Assembly (NCBI GenBank): GCA_028282195.1
Contig: JANQII010000201.1
Coordinates: 1-33,396 of the forward strand
Length of the DNA stretch: 33,396 bases
From: Prolixibacteraceae bacterium
Lineage (GTDB): Bacteria > Bacteroidota > Bacteroidia > Bacteroidales > Prolixibacteraceae
Direction: 5' to 3'
Numbering within the stretch: position 1 is the first letter of the stretch; each line of letters begins with the position of its first letter. Shown piece by piece: positions 1-7,442 of the stretch. Both the position numbers and the translations under genes were made by a program. The notes under the pieces were generated by a model, which made no database searches, was not told where the DNA came from, and was given only the letters and a program-made list of their open reading frames with translations.

Positions 1-178
1 ATATTGCCCCAGTGCTTATTCTTTGAAGCTTACAAGCTGTTGCTTCAAAAACCCGTTTCCAGTCTCGGTCACAGTCTCCATTAACCCGAAACCCGCAACT
101 TCCACAAAGAAAGCTGACAGTAACCCACCCTAATTATGAACTGATCCAAATTTTACCCTTGCACAGACAGTGATCAAG

Positions 179-253
179 TGAGGCATACTGGATTCGAACC
201 AGTGACTTCTACCCTGTCAAGGTAGCGCTCTAAACCAACTGAGCTAATGCCTC
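179..253 (-). tRNA. tRNA-Val (anticodon GAC)
   Basis: On the minus strand the sequence folds into a full cloverleaf. The 7-bp acceptor stem is GAGGCAT/ATGCCTC, the D arm is GCTC/GAGC with a 10-nt loop, the anticodon stem is CTACC/GGTAG with loop TTGACAG, and the T arm is ACTGG/CCAGT with loop TTCGAAT. The anticodon GAC reads GUC valine codons. The discriminator base is A and CCA is not encoded. It lies 33 bp downstream of the rlmN stop on the same strand, so it may be read through from that operon or have its own promoter. Nothing was recognised in bases 1-178. Confidence 0.95.
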
Positions 254-286
254 GCTGAATTTTCTTATAAAATTAGAAAAATGATT

Positions 287-1312
287 TTACTTTTCAATCA
301 ACTCTTTTGTTGAAAGAAGCCCACAGGCCGCATAAATATCTTGTCCCCGGGAAGCCCGAATGGTGGTTGTTATGCCTTTTGCATTGAGTGCATCTTTAAA
401 TTTTTGCAGAGTTTCTTCATTCGTTCCTTCTAAAGGTGTATCAGGAATTGGGTGAAAACGAATTAGGTTGATGCGACATTTAATACCATCTAAAACCTTA
501 GCCATTTCTTTTACATGTGCAGGAGTGTCATTTAGCCCGTGGAAAACAATATATTCAAATGAAACCCGTCTTTGCCTGCCAAAATCCCAATTCCGTATTT
601 CATGAAGAACATCTTCCAGAGGATAAGCAATTTCGACTGGCATTAGCTTTTGCCTTTCTTCGTGAAATGGTGTGTGAAGGCTAATCGCAAGGTGTGTTTC
701 GCTTTCATTTAAAAAACGGACCAATCCAGGAACAATACCAATTGACGAAACAGTGATACGTCGTGGGCTTATTGCAAAACCCCATTCTGCGGTGAGGATT
801 TCGGTACTTTTTAAAACTTCGTCCAGATTGTCAAACGGTTCCCCCATTCCCATGTAAACGATGTTCGATACCTCTTGCCATTCAGGTATGTTTCGAATTT
901 GGTTGACGATTTCACCGGCAGTTAACTGACCCTGAAAACCTTGTTTGCCGGTCATGCAAAAAAGGCAACCCATTTTGCAGCCAACCTGCGAAGAAACACA
1001 AACCGTTTTACGGTCTTTGTCAGGAATCATGGCAGTTTCAATAAATTGCCCATGAACCGTTGGGAAAAGGTACTTTTTGGTGCCGTCTTTGCTTTTCTGG
1101 ACCTTCATAAAGTCGATCAAACCAAAGTCGTATTTATCAGAAAGAAGCTCTCGGGTTTTTTTAGAAAGATTGGTCATTTCATCGAACGAAGACACTTCTT
1201 TTTTATAAAGCCAGTCTGCAAGCTGCTTTGCAGTGAATTTAGACAATCCCAGTTCTGTAACCAGTTGCTGTAGTTCATTCAATGTTTTTCCAAAAAGTGC
1301 TTCTTTGACCAT
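287..1312 (-). CDS. rlmN: RlmN, 23S rRNA (A2503-C2)/tRNA (A37-C2) methyltransferase
   Basis: A 341-residue cytosolic radical-SAM enzyme that methylates C2 of A2503 in 23S rRNA and, in known homologues, A37 of some tRNAs. The cluster-binding motif CKMGCLFC (C-x3-C-x2-C) is present, preceded by VCVSSQVGC, a segment typical of the RlmN/Cfr family. A Cys in AACGLLS near the C-terminus fits the methyl-carrying cysteine of the family. GMGEP, SPRRITVSS and HPIPDTPLEGT are further family signatures. Length is normal. The start gives MVKEALFGK, and 21 bp separate it from the upstream reductase gene on the same strand, suggesting co-transcription. Confidence 0.97.
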   Translation of the reverse strand: MVKEALFGKTLNELQQLVTELGLSKFTAKQLADWLYKKEVSSFDEMTNLSKKTRELLSDKYDFGLIDFMKVQKSKDGTKKYLFPTVHGQFIETAMIPDKDRKTVCVSSQVGCKMGCLFCMTGKQGFQGQLTAGEIVNQIRNIPEWQEVSNIVYMGMGEPFDNLDEVLKSTEILTAEWGFAISPRRITVSSIGIVPGLVRFLNESETHLAISLHTPFHEERQKLMPVEIAYPLEDVLHEIRNWDFGRQRRVSFEYIVFHGLNDTPAHVKEMAKVLDGIKCRINLIRFHPIPDTPLEGTNEETLQKFKDALNAKGITTTIRASRGQDIYAACGLLSTKELIEK

Positions 1313-1333
1313 CCTGAATTCTTTTTGGCAAAA

Positions 1334-2014
1334 TTAGAAATAAATTTCAGCAATAATGTTCTCGTAAGGAATTCCCTTTTTAATCAGTAGGTCTCTTACT
1401 TCAACTACCATTAACGCTTTTCCGCATAAAAAATACTTTTGATCCGTTGTAAAATTTTCCAGTGTATTCAAATAATCAGTGACCCTGCCAGGAAAAACAT
1501 CACATGATTGCTCCTGGGAACAACAACGGATGTAATTTTTTCCCAATGACCAGTCCAGCTCATCTTCAAAATAGAACTGATTTAAATGGCGAACTCCATG
1601 AATCAACGTCTTATTTTCAAACTGACCAGATTGAAACATACTGTAAAAAGGAGCAATGCCTGTTCCGGTTGCAATCCAAAAAGCCGGATCAGAATTCCCG
1701 GTAAAACTACCGTAAGGTTTTGAAATAAGAATCCTGTCCCCCGGGATTAATGTTGCAAGTTTTGGTGTCAGGTAACCATCTTCTTTTATATTGAAAAGAA
1801 TACGCAGCTCATCTTCATGATTTCCGCAGCAAATGCTGTAAATCCGTGGTGGTTCCAGACAGTCTATCCCAATTTTTACCACCTGCCCGGGAATAAAATC
1901 ATGTTTTCTTTTTACCGAAAGCAAAAATACCCCGGGTGATATTTCTTCATTTTTAGTAATTATTTCTTCCGAAAGTTCAGTTTCTTTTTTCCGACTTTTT
2001 TCAGCTTTTGGCAT
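1334..2014 (-). CDS. FNR-family ferredoxin/flavodoxin-NAD(P)H oxidoreductase
   Basis: A 226-residue protein with the two domains of the ferredoxin-NADP reductase superfamily. The FAD-binding barrel carries RIYSICCG (the R-x-Y-S FAD motif) and GDRILISKPYGSF. The NAD(P)-binding domain carries ATGTGIAPFYSM, YFLCGKALMVVEVRDLL and a C-terminal EIYF aromatic end that fits the stacking residue of the family. It likely moves electrons between NADPH and ferredoxin or flavodoxin in the cytoplasm. The N-terminus is lysine-rich (MPKAEKSRKKE) and may not be conserved, so a slightly later start is possible. It is upstream of and co-directional with rlmN, a radical-SAM enzyme that needs such a reductant; that link is only inference. 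Confidence 0.88.
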   Translation of the reverse strand: MPKAEKSRKKETELSEEIITKNEEISPGVFLLSVKRKHDFIPGQVVKIGIDCLEPPRIYSICCGNHEDELRILFNIKEDGYLTPKLATLIPGDRILISKPYGSFTGNSDPAFWIATGTGIAPFYSMFQSGQFENKTLIHGVRHLNQFYFEDELDWSLGKNYIRCCSQEQSCDVFPGRVTDYLNTLENFTTDQKYFLCGKALMVVEVRDLLIKKGIPYENIIAEIYF

Positions 2015-2242
2015 AATGTAATACTACAACTTTTTTATTTATGATGTATTTGATATTAAACTCTATTTCTGAATACAGTTGAAAACTGGTGGAAACAGTA
2101 GAAAACAATTGTTTCCCATCGTTTTCTCATTTCCTTCTATTGTTTTCAAGTTTGCGTCATGCACCAAAGGCCTGAATATTGTTAAGTAGCTTTTTTATCT
2201 TACGAATGAATTTATGTTCTCATGAAAATTAACGCAACTAAC

Positions 2243-2250
2243 TAAGTTTG
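2243..2250 (+). promoter_or_regulatory. Possible -7 box (TAnnTTTG) for the short lipoprotein ORF
   Basis: TAAGTTTG matches the Bacteroidota -7 consensus TAnnTTTG and lies 25 bp before the ATG at 2276. No convincing -33 TTG-type box sits at the right distance, so this is only a candidate. Confidence 0.35.
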
Positions 2251-2275
2251 GTTTTCATCTATAAAAGAAAAAATC

Positions 2276-2467
2276 ATGAAACAGCTTTTTATCTGTTGGC
2301 TATTCCTAAATATACTTTTAGTTGCTTGCAAAAATGACAATGATGATGAAATGGAGCTAAAAGCTTTTCCGGAATCGCTTGAACAAATGACAAGCAGTTT
2401 AAGGAGCGATGCTAATATGTCTTATATATGTACGTTGGTGGTAATGCTTGATAACGCAAAAACTTAG
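2276..2467 (+). CDS. Short putative lipoprotein, possibly truncated
   Basis: A 63-residue ORF beginning MKQLFICWLFLNILLVAC, a short hydrophobic signal ending in a lipobox (LVAC), followed by an acidic stretch KNDNDDE. This is a good type II signal peptide for an outer- or inner-membrane lipoprotein. The mature part is only about 45 residues and ends without recognisable fold, so it may be the front of a larger lipoprotein cut by an early stop. No family was recognised. It stands alone, with a candidate -7 box upstream. Confidence 0.5.
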   Translation: MKQLFICWLFLNILLVACKNDNDDEMELKAFPESLEQMTSSLRSDANMSYICTLVVMLDNAKT

Positions 2468-2523
2468 AATAAAATAGACTATTCCGTTGAGACTTTTGAT
2501 TAGAATAAGACCTTGAATTTTTG

Positions 2524-2531
2524 TAAATTTG
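2524..2531 (+). promoter_or_regulatory. Candidate -7 box TAAATTTG
   Basis: TAAATTTG is a perfect TAnnTTTG match only 4 bp before the ATG at 2536. If used, the transcript would be nearly leaderless. A TTTG at 2495-2498 lies 25 bp upstream, slightly far for a -33 element. Confidence 0.4.
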
Positions 2532-2535
2532 TAAT

Positions 2536-3066
2536 ATGAAAGAGCATGAAAAACAAGGCATTGACATTGAGATTGACGAGCTTGCAAATTCAATCAAGAA
2601 TGTAGTCTCCGGAGATAGTTTTCAGACAGAAATTTCAATTATCACAAAAGCGGATTTAAAGACTGTTACTAAAAAAAATGGTTGGAAATTTGACTGGAAA
2701 TTTGAATTAAAGCAACCTGAAAGAGATGTTTATAAGTTGACGATTGTTAATAATCAGACCATTATTCAGGGATTAATAAGTTTAGGGATAAAGTCTGATC
2801 ATGTTTATATGCATCTTGTTGAGAGTGCTCCATTTAATAAGGGGAAAGAGAAGATTTATTCTGGAGTACCTGGAAATTTGGTCGCATTTGGTTGTAAATT
2901 ATCATTTCAGAGAGGACATGAAGGAAATGTTGCTTTCATATCAAAGACTCAACTAATCCAGCATTATCAAGACAGTTTGGGAGCTATTCATGTAGGAGGA
3001 CGACTGATGATTATTGAGACTGAAGCAGCAAATAGATTAATTAGTAGATATTTTTCAAATCTTTAG
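2536..3066 (+). CDS. GNAT-like conserved protein (possible toxin-type partner)
   Basis: A 176-residue protein. The central part has the look of a GNAT acetyltransferase core: a strand ending VYMHLVESAPFNKG, then GVPGNLVAFGCKLSFQRG (helix after a pyrophosphate-loop-like turn), then GNVAFISKTQLIQHYQDSLGA and a final strand LMIIETEAANRLISRYF. From memory similar proteins are widespread as hypotheticals in Bacteroidota and Firmicutes mobile DNA, often beside a very small charged protein. Here such a small ORF starts 4 bp downstream, so a toxin-antitoxin-like or other two-gene unit is plausible. The acetyl-CoA loop is not a clear R/Q-x-x-G-x-G/A, so enzymatic activity is uncertain. Confidence 0.75.
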   Translation: MKEHEKQGIDIEIDELANSIKNVVSGDSFQTEISIITKADLKTVTKKNGWKFDWKFELKQPERDVYKLTIVNNQTIIQGLISLGIKSDHVYMHLVESAPFNKGKEKIYSGVPGNLVAFGCKLSFQRGHEGNVAFISKTQLIQHYQDSLGAIHVGGRLMIIETEAANRLISRYFSNL

Positions 3067-3070
3067 AACT

Positions 3071-3220
3071 ATGAGAAATAAAAAAGTAGAGTTAGATGTG
3101 GATTTAATTGGTAATCAAAAGGATACTTTGACAACAGAGGAGGAGAAAATGATTAGTGATTTTATTCGTTCCCGAAAGAAGAAGGTTGGCAAATCTTCAA
3201 AGAAGAAAATCAACGCATAG
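3071..3220 (+). CDS. Small basic protein paired with the GNAT-like gene
   Basis: A 49-residue ORF whose ATG is 4 bp after the stop of the preceding gene. It begins MRNKKVELDVDLIG, continues with an acidic helix TTEEEKMISDFIRS, and ends in a strongly basic tail rich in Lys and Ser. The tight spacing indicates co-translation. Similar tiny proteins with a 'VDVDFIG...LTxEEE' core occur next to GNAT-like hypotheticals, as I recall, which supports reality of the gene. A role as antitoxin or chaperone of its neighbour is conjecture. Confidence 0.6.
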   Translation: MRNKKVELDVDLIGNQKDTLTTEEEKMISDFIRSRKKKVGKSSKKKINA

Positions 3221-3257
3221 TTCGCACTACCACACGTAAAAAAACATTGCGTGGATT

Positions 3258-3535
3258 ATGGTAAATTTTGACAACAGAACATTTAATAAGCTTTCTTGCA
3301 AAGGGATTATAACGTAGCACGGAAATGCGCAACGATTTTTTACCGTAGGAACGGTAGATATAATTGAGTTTGACGGGAAGAAATTATTATCACTTATATT
3401 GCCTGACCTGGTTCTGGTGTCTATTGTCATGTATATGATACAGATGGCAATAAAGTAAGTTTTGAGATGGATGACTGGGAAAGTTTTTTGGAGAATCACA
3501 AAATCATCCAAACTGTTCCTATGTGTCGGGATTAA
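3258..3535 (+). pseudogene. Decayed ORF with one stop and one frameshift
   Basis: Starting at an ATG (MVNFDNRTFNKLSCKG) the frame meets TAG at 3315, then continues with coding-like residues (FFTVGTVDIIEFDGKKLLSL). A shift of frame near 3410 gives a sensible C-terminus (GVYCHVYDTDGNKVSFEM, then DDWESFLENHKII) ending at TAA 3533-3535. Taken together this looks like a protein of roughly 90 residues broken by two lesions. I do not recognise the family. The apparent minus-strand ORF over the same bases has no protein-like features. Confidence 0.45.
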
Positions 3536-3550
3536 TTACTAACTCAAAAT

Positions 3551-3569
3551 CAAACTTTTCATTAATTTT
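3551..3569 (+). repeat. 19-bp direct repeat, left copy
   Basis: CAAACTTTTCATTAATTTT occurs here and again, identically, at 18874-18892. The two copies lie just outside the accessory cluster, about 15.3 kb apart. They could be attachment-site remnants, insertion duplications or coincidentally shared promoter-like sequence (the right copy overlaps a TAnnTTTG box, this copy ends TTTA and does not). Confidence 0.6.
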
Positions 3570-4076
3570 ACCTTCTGTCAACAAAGGATTTTTATGCGGG
3601 TTGCTGTTTTTCAGGAAGGTTTTGGCATGGGGTCCATCCACCGGTTAAACCTGGGTTTTTTAGTGTAGTAAATAAGTTTATCCCCAAACACAGGCAAAGG
3701 TAACCCAATAAAATATGTGTTTTATAGCAGGTAGTTTTTGATTGACTGAAGTTGATCGTTGCCCCTCCTTTATATCGTGTTTCTACAGTTTTCCTGTTCC
3801 GGAATGTTGTTTGGCACATTTTATTTTGTAGCCCTTTTTTACATATTTACAATGAATTAGATACCACCCCTTCCAATGTTTAAATTTTCCGGGGTTTAAG
3901 GGAAAAGTGGTTTTAGTAACCTAAAAGAGCTTATGGAGACAATAAATAACCCGCACATTGCCTATACTGCCTTATGGGAATTTTGTATATATCGTTGGCC
4001 TGTCCTATTGGGTATGCAATACCATACAGCATATATTTGCCCACCGATCAATATAACAATATTAACCATTTAAAGC
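3570..4076. other. Non-coding stretch before the accessory cluster
   Basis: About 500 bases without a gene I can support. ORFs on either strand here lack recognisable protein features. A 46-codon ORF (3933-4073) ends just before the first cluster gene, but it overlaps the likely promoter and shows no leader motif. A promoter candidate at 4008-4039 is the only functional signal seen. Confidence 0.6.
4008..4039 (+). promoter_or_regulatory. Bacteroidota-type promoter for the accessory cluster
   Basis: TTG at 4008-4010 and TATATTTG at 4032-4039, separated by 21 bp, fit the -33 TTG / -7 TAnnTTTG pattern of the Bacteroidota primary sigma factor. Transcription would start near 4045, about 30 bases before the ATG at 4077. 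Confidence 0.6.
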
Positions 4077-5339
4077 ATGGACATCCTTTTTTCAGCACAT
4101 ATAAAAAACACTGGACAGGACAATGTTGTTAAGGCAATACTGGAACTATTAAGCAACCAAAAAAACAAACCGGTTGTTTTCCTCAAAGAGGACAAATACC
4201 CCAACACGGTTCCGAAGGAATACCAAAGCATACACGAACTAAAACAATTGCCGGACAACAAGTATGACCTGATATTGGCTTACAATAAGGTTGGATTGGA
4301 ACAAATCAAAGCTTTTGCAGGCAAGTCAGGTACGCCAGTTATTTATATGGTCAATGCAAGTGACATTGAAAAGGAATACCTTGATGATACCAGCAAGTTC
4401 TCCAGGATCATCCTGTTGGGACCGTTGCAGGATTTTCCTCAGGCTTTGTTGCACAAAGAGGTGATGGTTCCACTCAAATTACCCGTTCCTATCTGTAAAG
4501 CCAATAGTTTTGGGTTCAAGGATAAAAAGAGACCAAAAATCTTAATTGATATTGAACACAGAAATATTCAATATTCCCCACTTTACAGGATTGCCCCTTT
4601 GTTGAACACATTGCCCAATTTTGGGATCAAAATCCTGTCCAGCCAGGCATTGCCAAAAATATTCAATTCCCACATTGGTATTTTGGATAGGGATAAAAGT
4701 GATGTTGAAAAATTGATCGATGAAAGTGATATTGTAATAGGCAGTGGCAATGGCATCCGGCAGGCAATCTCTTTGTGTAAACCTTGTATTGTGGTTGGGG
4801 CAGGAGGATATGGGGGCATAATAACCCCTGAGATCTTTGAACTGCAAAATAAAAACGGTTTTCAGGGAAGGGTTGGGAGCTACTTAAATGAACACCTTCC
4901 TGAGAAATTAATATTGGAAGATATCCTTGACCTGTTGGAATGGGGCAATGAAAGGGTAGATAGGATTGTGCAAGCTAACCGGCAATTATTAAAAAGGAGG
5001 AATGACCTGGCACAAAAACAACTCAATAGTTTAATTGAAAAAGTTATAAAGGAGCACCAACTGTTAAATGGACAAATTGAGCAGGTCGGATTAAAACTGT
5101 CCGGTGCATTCTCCATTGCCCCGTTTTCAAAAGAAAAATTTATCCTGACTAATATACAGACCCAACAGGTACACAGTCAAATTGAAAAAGAGGAAGCTGA
5201 AATTATCAATCTATTTAAACAGGGCCGCACTGTAAAAGATGCCAGGATGAAAAGCGGGTACGAAGAAGAACCTGAAGTGTTCAACGGGTTTGTACGTGAA
5301 TTGGTTAATGAAAAAATATTGCTTGTTCATGGAAACTAA
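4077..5339 (+). CDS. GT-B-like protein with C-terminal PqqD/RRE-like domain
   Basis: A 420-residue cytosolic protein, first gene of the accessory cluster. Residues ~1-140 and ~150-310 look like two Rossmann halves of a GT-B glycosyltransferase or 2-epimerase-type fold; the second contains DIVIGSGNGIRQAISLCKP (about 217-235) followed by a Gly-rich turn GAGGYGG, as at the donor-binding end of such folds. Residues ~338-420 form a separate module: strands FSIAPF and KFILTN, then helix EAEIINLFKQGRTVKDAR and a final helix-strand ending LVNEKILLV. That order (strands, 'L..G.rTv.ea', helix, '..L...kiL') resembles PqqD-like RiPP recognition elements. Its stop overlaps the next start by 11 bp, so the two are translationally coupled. 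Domain calls are by eye, without a profile search. Confidence 0.65.
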   Translation: MDILFSAHIKNTGQDNVVKAILELLSNQKNKPVVFLKEDKYPNTVPKEYQSIHELKQLPDNKYDLILAYNKVGLEQIKAFAGKSGTPVIYMVNASDIEKEYLDDTSKFSRIILLGPLQDFPQALLHKEVMVPLKLPVPICKANSFGFKDKKRPKILIDIEHRNIQYSPLYRIAPLLNTLPNFGIKILSSQALPKIFNSHIGILDRDKSDVEKLIDESDIVIGSGNGIRQAISLCKPCIVVGAGGYGGIITPEIFELQNKNGFQGRVGSYLNEHLPEKLILEDILDLLEWGNERVDRIVQANRQLLKRRNDLAQKQLNSLIEKVIKEHQLLNGQIEQVGLKLSGAFSIAPFSKEKFILTNIQTQQVHSQIEKEEAEIINLFKQGRTVKDARMKSGYEEEPEVFNGFVRELVNEKILLVHGN

Positions 5340-6894
5340 GAAGAAGACATACCGGGAAATCCAGCGTTTTAATCAAAGTGTTATCCATAACTTTGACCTG
5401 AGCATTGTCATGTCTTTTTACAAAAGGTATGAAGAGTTCTCAAAAGTATTGCCTAAAAATGCCCATTATTTCCAACGAAACGGTATTGAAGTGATCATTG
5501 TAATGGATGAACCGACAGAAAAACAACAAGTCCTGGATCTGATCAAACAGTACCCGTTTATTAACTGGAAGCTTATAGTAAACGAACAGGAACATGCCCC
5601 CCGTAACCATGCCCCGGTACTGAACGTGGGTATCAGGCATGCTACCAAAAAGTACATCCTGCAAATCGATCCCGAGGTAGAGTACCACACGGATGTTATC
5701 CTGCAAATGCGGGAAATGCTGGAACATTACCCCGGGCATTACGTGTTGGCTTCCATGTCATATATCCCATCTGAAGTCGAAGTATCAAAAGAAAATGCGG
5801 ACTTTTTTTACTTCATGTTCTATGGTAACATCATGGTTGAACGCAAATACCTGGAACAAATACATGGTTATGACGAAAGTTTTTTAAAATGGGGAGGGGA
5901 AGATGATAACCTGAGGGCAAGGTTGGATATGATTGGGCTGAAAAAATTGCTACTTCCTCAGGCCAAAACATTGCATCGGGAGAAGAATTATGATCCCGGC
6001 GAACGCATTGCCAAAGTAAAAAAGTACCCTACCTCCGAACTGCAACGCATGTTTTACCCAAAAACTATAACTATAAATGAGGAGGATAACTGGGGGCAGG
6101 AATTTGATAAGGTCATTTATGACTGGCAAAACAATCAATACGCTGAAGAATTATGCCGTAACTACCTTGACGGATTTATCCAATATAAAATAAAAGACAG
6201 TTCTGTTTTTGAGAAGCAATACAAGAAACTAATCCTTTGCCAGGCTTATAATGAAACTGAATTTATGAAAGGTTTCCTGGAGGATATGTCCAGGTATTTT
6301 GATGGGATCATCTTGTTGGATGATGGCAGTACCGACAATACCTGGGAATTGGCTTCACACGATAAAATCCTACTCAAAGTAAAGAAGAAAAGAGAATGTT
6401 TTAATGATCTGGAGAACCGGAACACCCTGCTCAACCTGGCCTTTTTTTTTAAATCGGAGTGGTTTTGCTTTATGGATATTGATGAACGGTTTGATGAACG
6501 GTATGTTGATTTTGGGGCTTTTGAGAATAACCCGGAAATTGATGTGGTGGCTTTTAAGGGAGTTTATTTATGGGAAGATGAGAGTACCTACGGGAGAGGG
6601 ACACCATACTCAAAAGATGGGATATTAAGGATTATTCGGATGTTCAGGAACAATGGATATGCTCAAATTAAAACCCACAAAGAGAAACTTCATTTTGCAG
6701 CTTGTCCCTACCATGAGAAAATATTTAATGCGAAAATTTTATTTAAAGATTATGGGGTATTGTCTGAAACAAAACGAGAAAAGAAATATGAGATGTATAC
6801 CAAAGAAGATGAAAGCAAAGATTTATCCGACTATGAATATTTAATTAATGGTAACGTGAAACTAAATAAAATTGAAGATATAAAAATTGACTAA
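5329..6894 (+). CDS. Tandem GT2-GT2 bifunctional glycosyltransferase
   Basis: A 521-residue protein from the ATG at 5329 (METKKKTYREIQ), which overlaps the previous stop; an ATG at 5290 would add 13 poorly fitting residues. The first half is a GT-A/GT2 domain: LSIVMSFYKRYEEF, IEVIIVMDE, a DPE at ~114 in the DXD position, and WGGEDDNLRAR (~187-197), the C-terminal galactosyltransferase motif (Glyco_transf_7C). The second half begins again as a GT2: KLILCQAYNE, LLDDGSTDNTWEL (~331) and FMDIDERFD (~383) as the metal-binding motif. Two successive sugar transfers by one protein are therefore likely. The acceptor is inferred to be the neighbouring peptide or its first sugar. Cytosolic, no membrane helices. 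Confidence 0.85.
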   Translation: METKKKTYREIQRFNQSVIHNFDLSIVMSFYKRYEEFSKVLPKNAHYFQRNGIEVIIVMDEPTEKQQVLDLIKQYPFINWKLIVNEQEHAPRNHAPVLNVGIRHATKKYILQIDPEVEYHTDVILQMREMLEHYPGHYVLASMSYIPSEVEVSKENADFFYFMFYGNIMVERKYLEQIHGYDESFLKWGGEDDNLRARLDMIGLKKLLLPQAKTLHREKNYDPGERIAKVKKYPTSELQRMFYPKTITINEEDNWGQEFDKVIYDWQNNQYAEELCRNYLDGFIQYKIKDSSVFEKQYKKLILCQAYNETEFMKGFLEDMSRYFDGIILLDDGSTDNTWELASHDKILLKVKKKRECFNDLENRNTLLNLAFFFKSEWFCFMDIDERFDERYVDFGAFENNPEIDVVAFKGVYLWEDESTYGRGTPYSKDGILRIIRMFRNNGYAQIKTHKEKLHFAACPYHEKIFNAKILFKDYGVLSETKREKKYEMYTKEDESKDLSDYEYLINGNVKLNKIEDIKID

Positions 6895-7103
6895 AGGACC
6901 GGGGCAGGCTTGCCACCTATCCCCGGTCCACATAGCTAAAAACTACAACTTAATGCAGTTGCTGGCAAAGTTAATAAATTAAGATGTATGCAAGTAAGTA
7001 AACAGGTTTTACAAGTTTGCCATGGTTAAGCCTGAAGTGCCATGTTCCCAACAGGCCGATTGCTTAGCAATTTCCTGCGATAGTGGAAGTACAAGGAATT
7101 ATG
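6889..7103 (+). repeat. Long direct repeat R, copy 1
   Basis: About 215 bp that recurs at 8281-8500 with roughly 93% identity in its central 150 bp (about ten mismatches by eye). It starts at the stop codon of the GT2-GT2 gene with a GC-rich hairpin and ends about 20 bp before the precursor ATG. It thus serves as the intergenic and 5' region of the precursor gene. No terminal inverted repeats were seen. Confidence 0.85.
6896..6929 (+). terminator. GC-rich hairpin after GT2-GT2 gene
   Basis: GGACCGGGG (6896-6904) pairs perfectly with CCCCGGTCC (6921-6929); the loop itself holds GGC/GCC. It starts 2 bp after the stop codon. There is no T-tract, so it may be an RNA-stabilising or attenuating hairpin instead of a full intrinsic terminator. 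The second repeat copy keeps an imperfect form (CCCCGGCTC). Confidence 0.5.
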
Positions 7104-7123
7104 AATCCATAAAATAAATAACT

Positions 7124-7357
7124 ATGGAAAAGAAAAAATTGAAATTGAAGAAATCAAATGAGATCTCTTTTTTAACAGAAGGAGAGCTTGATTCAGCAAA
7201 GGGCGGAATGTGGTGGCTTGGTGCAGCCATTGCTTTGGGAAATGCTATGTATAATGCTATTAATGATGGGGCTGAAGAGAACCGTGAAGGATTTGAAGGT
7301 ACTACAGGAGTTTCTTATGATTTATATTTATATGGCGGCATTCCACCAGGTTGGTGA
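7124..7357 (+). CDS. Double-glycine leader precursor peptide (putative modified peptide)
   Basis: A 77-residue ribosomal precursor. Residues 1-28 form a lysine-rich leader ending LTEGELDSAKGG, which matches the GG-leader consensus: hydrophobic at -12 (L17), Glu at -8, Leu at -7, small or hydrophobic at -4 and Gly-Gly at -2/-1. Cleavage after G28 would release a 49-residue core starting MWWLGAAIALG and ending GGIPPGW. The core has a hydrophobic N-half and an acidic, Gly- and Tyr-rich C-half. It has no Cys and no Lys, so lanthionine, disulfide, S-glycosidic and hydroxylysine chemistry are excluded; Thr60, Thr61, Ser64, four Tyr, several Asn and three Trp remain as possible modification sites. 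The C39 exporter at 9650 is the obvious partner. No known bacteriocin family recognised. Confidence 0.88.
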   Translation: MEKKKLKLKKSNEISFLTEGELDSAKGGMWWLGAAIALGNAMYNAINDGAEENREGFEGTTGVSYDLYLYGGIPPGW

Positions 7358-7369
7358 TAGTTAATATTT

Positions 7370-7393
7370 GATATGGCCTGAAAAGGCCATATC
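7370..7393 (+). terminator. Hairpin between precursor and CPBP gene
   Basis: GATATGGCCT (7370-7379), a GAAA tetraloop, then AGGCCATATC (7384-7393): a perfect 10-bp stem. The following bases, TTCTAAAGG, are only weakly T-rich, so partial read-through is likely. Such a hairpin behind a precursor gene commonly keeps precursor mRNA more abundant than the downstream genes. Confidence 0.65.
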
Positions 7394-7442
7394 TTCTAAA
7401 GGTACTTAATTGTCTGTTTTATCCAAATACAAAAATTGTCTA

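Noticed and set aside
941-1273. 110-codon plus-strand ORF opposite rlmN.
   Set aside because: Antisense shadow of a clear rlmN gene.
3592-3819. 75-codon minus-strand ORF considered as a gene or IS remnant.
   Set aside because: No recognisable family block or start context; codon pattern does not look coding.
3933-4073. 46-codon ORF just upstream of the first cluster gene, considered as a second precursor.
   Set aside because: It overlaps the likely promoter, has no leader or Gly-Gly motif and no protein-like pattern.
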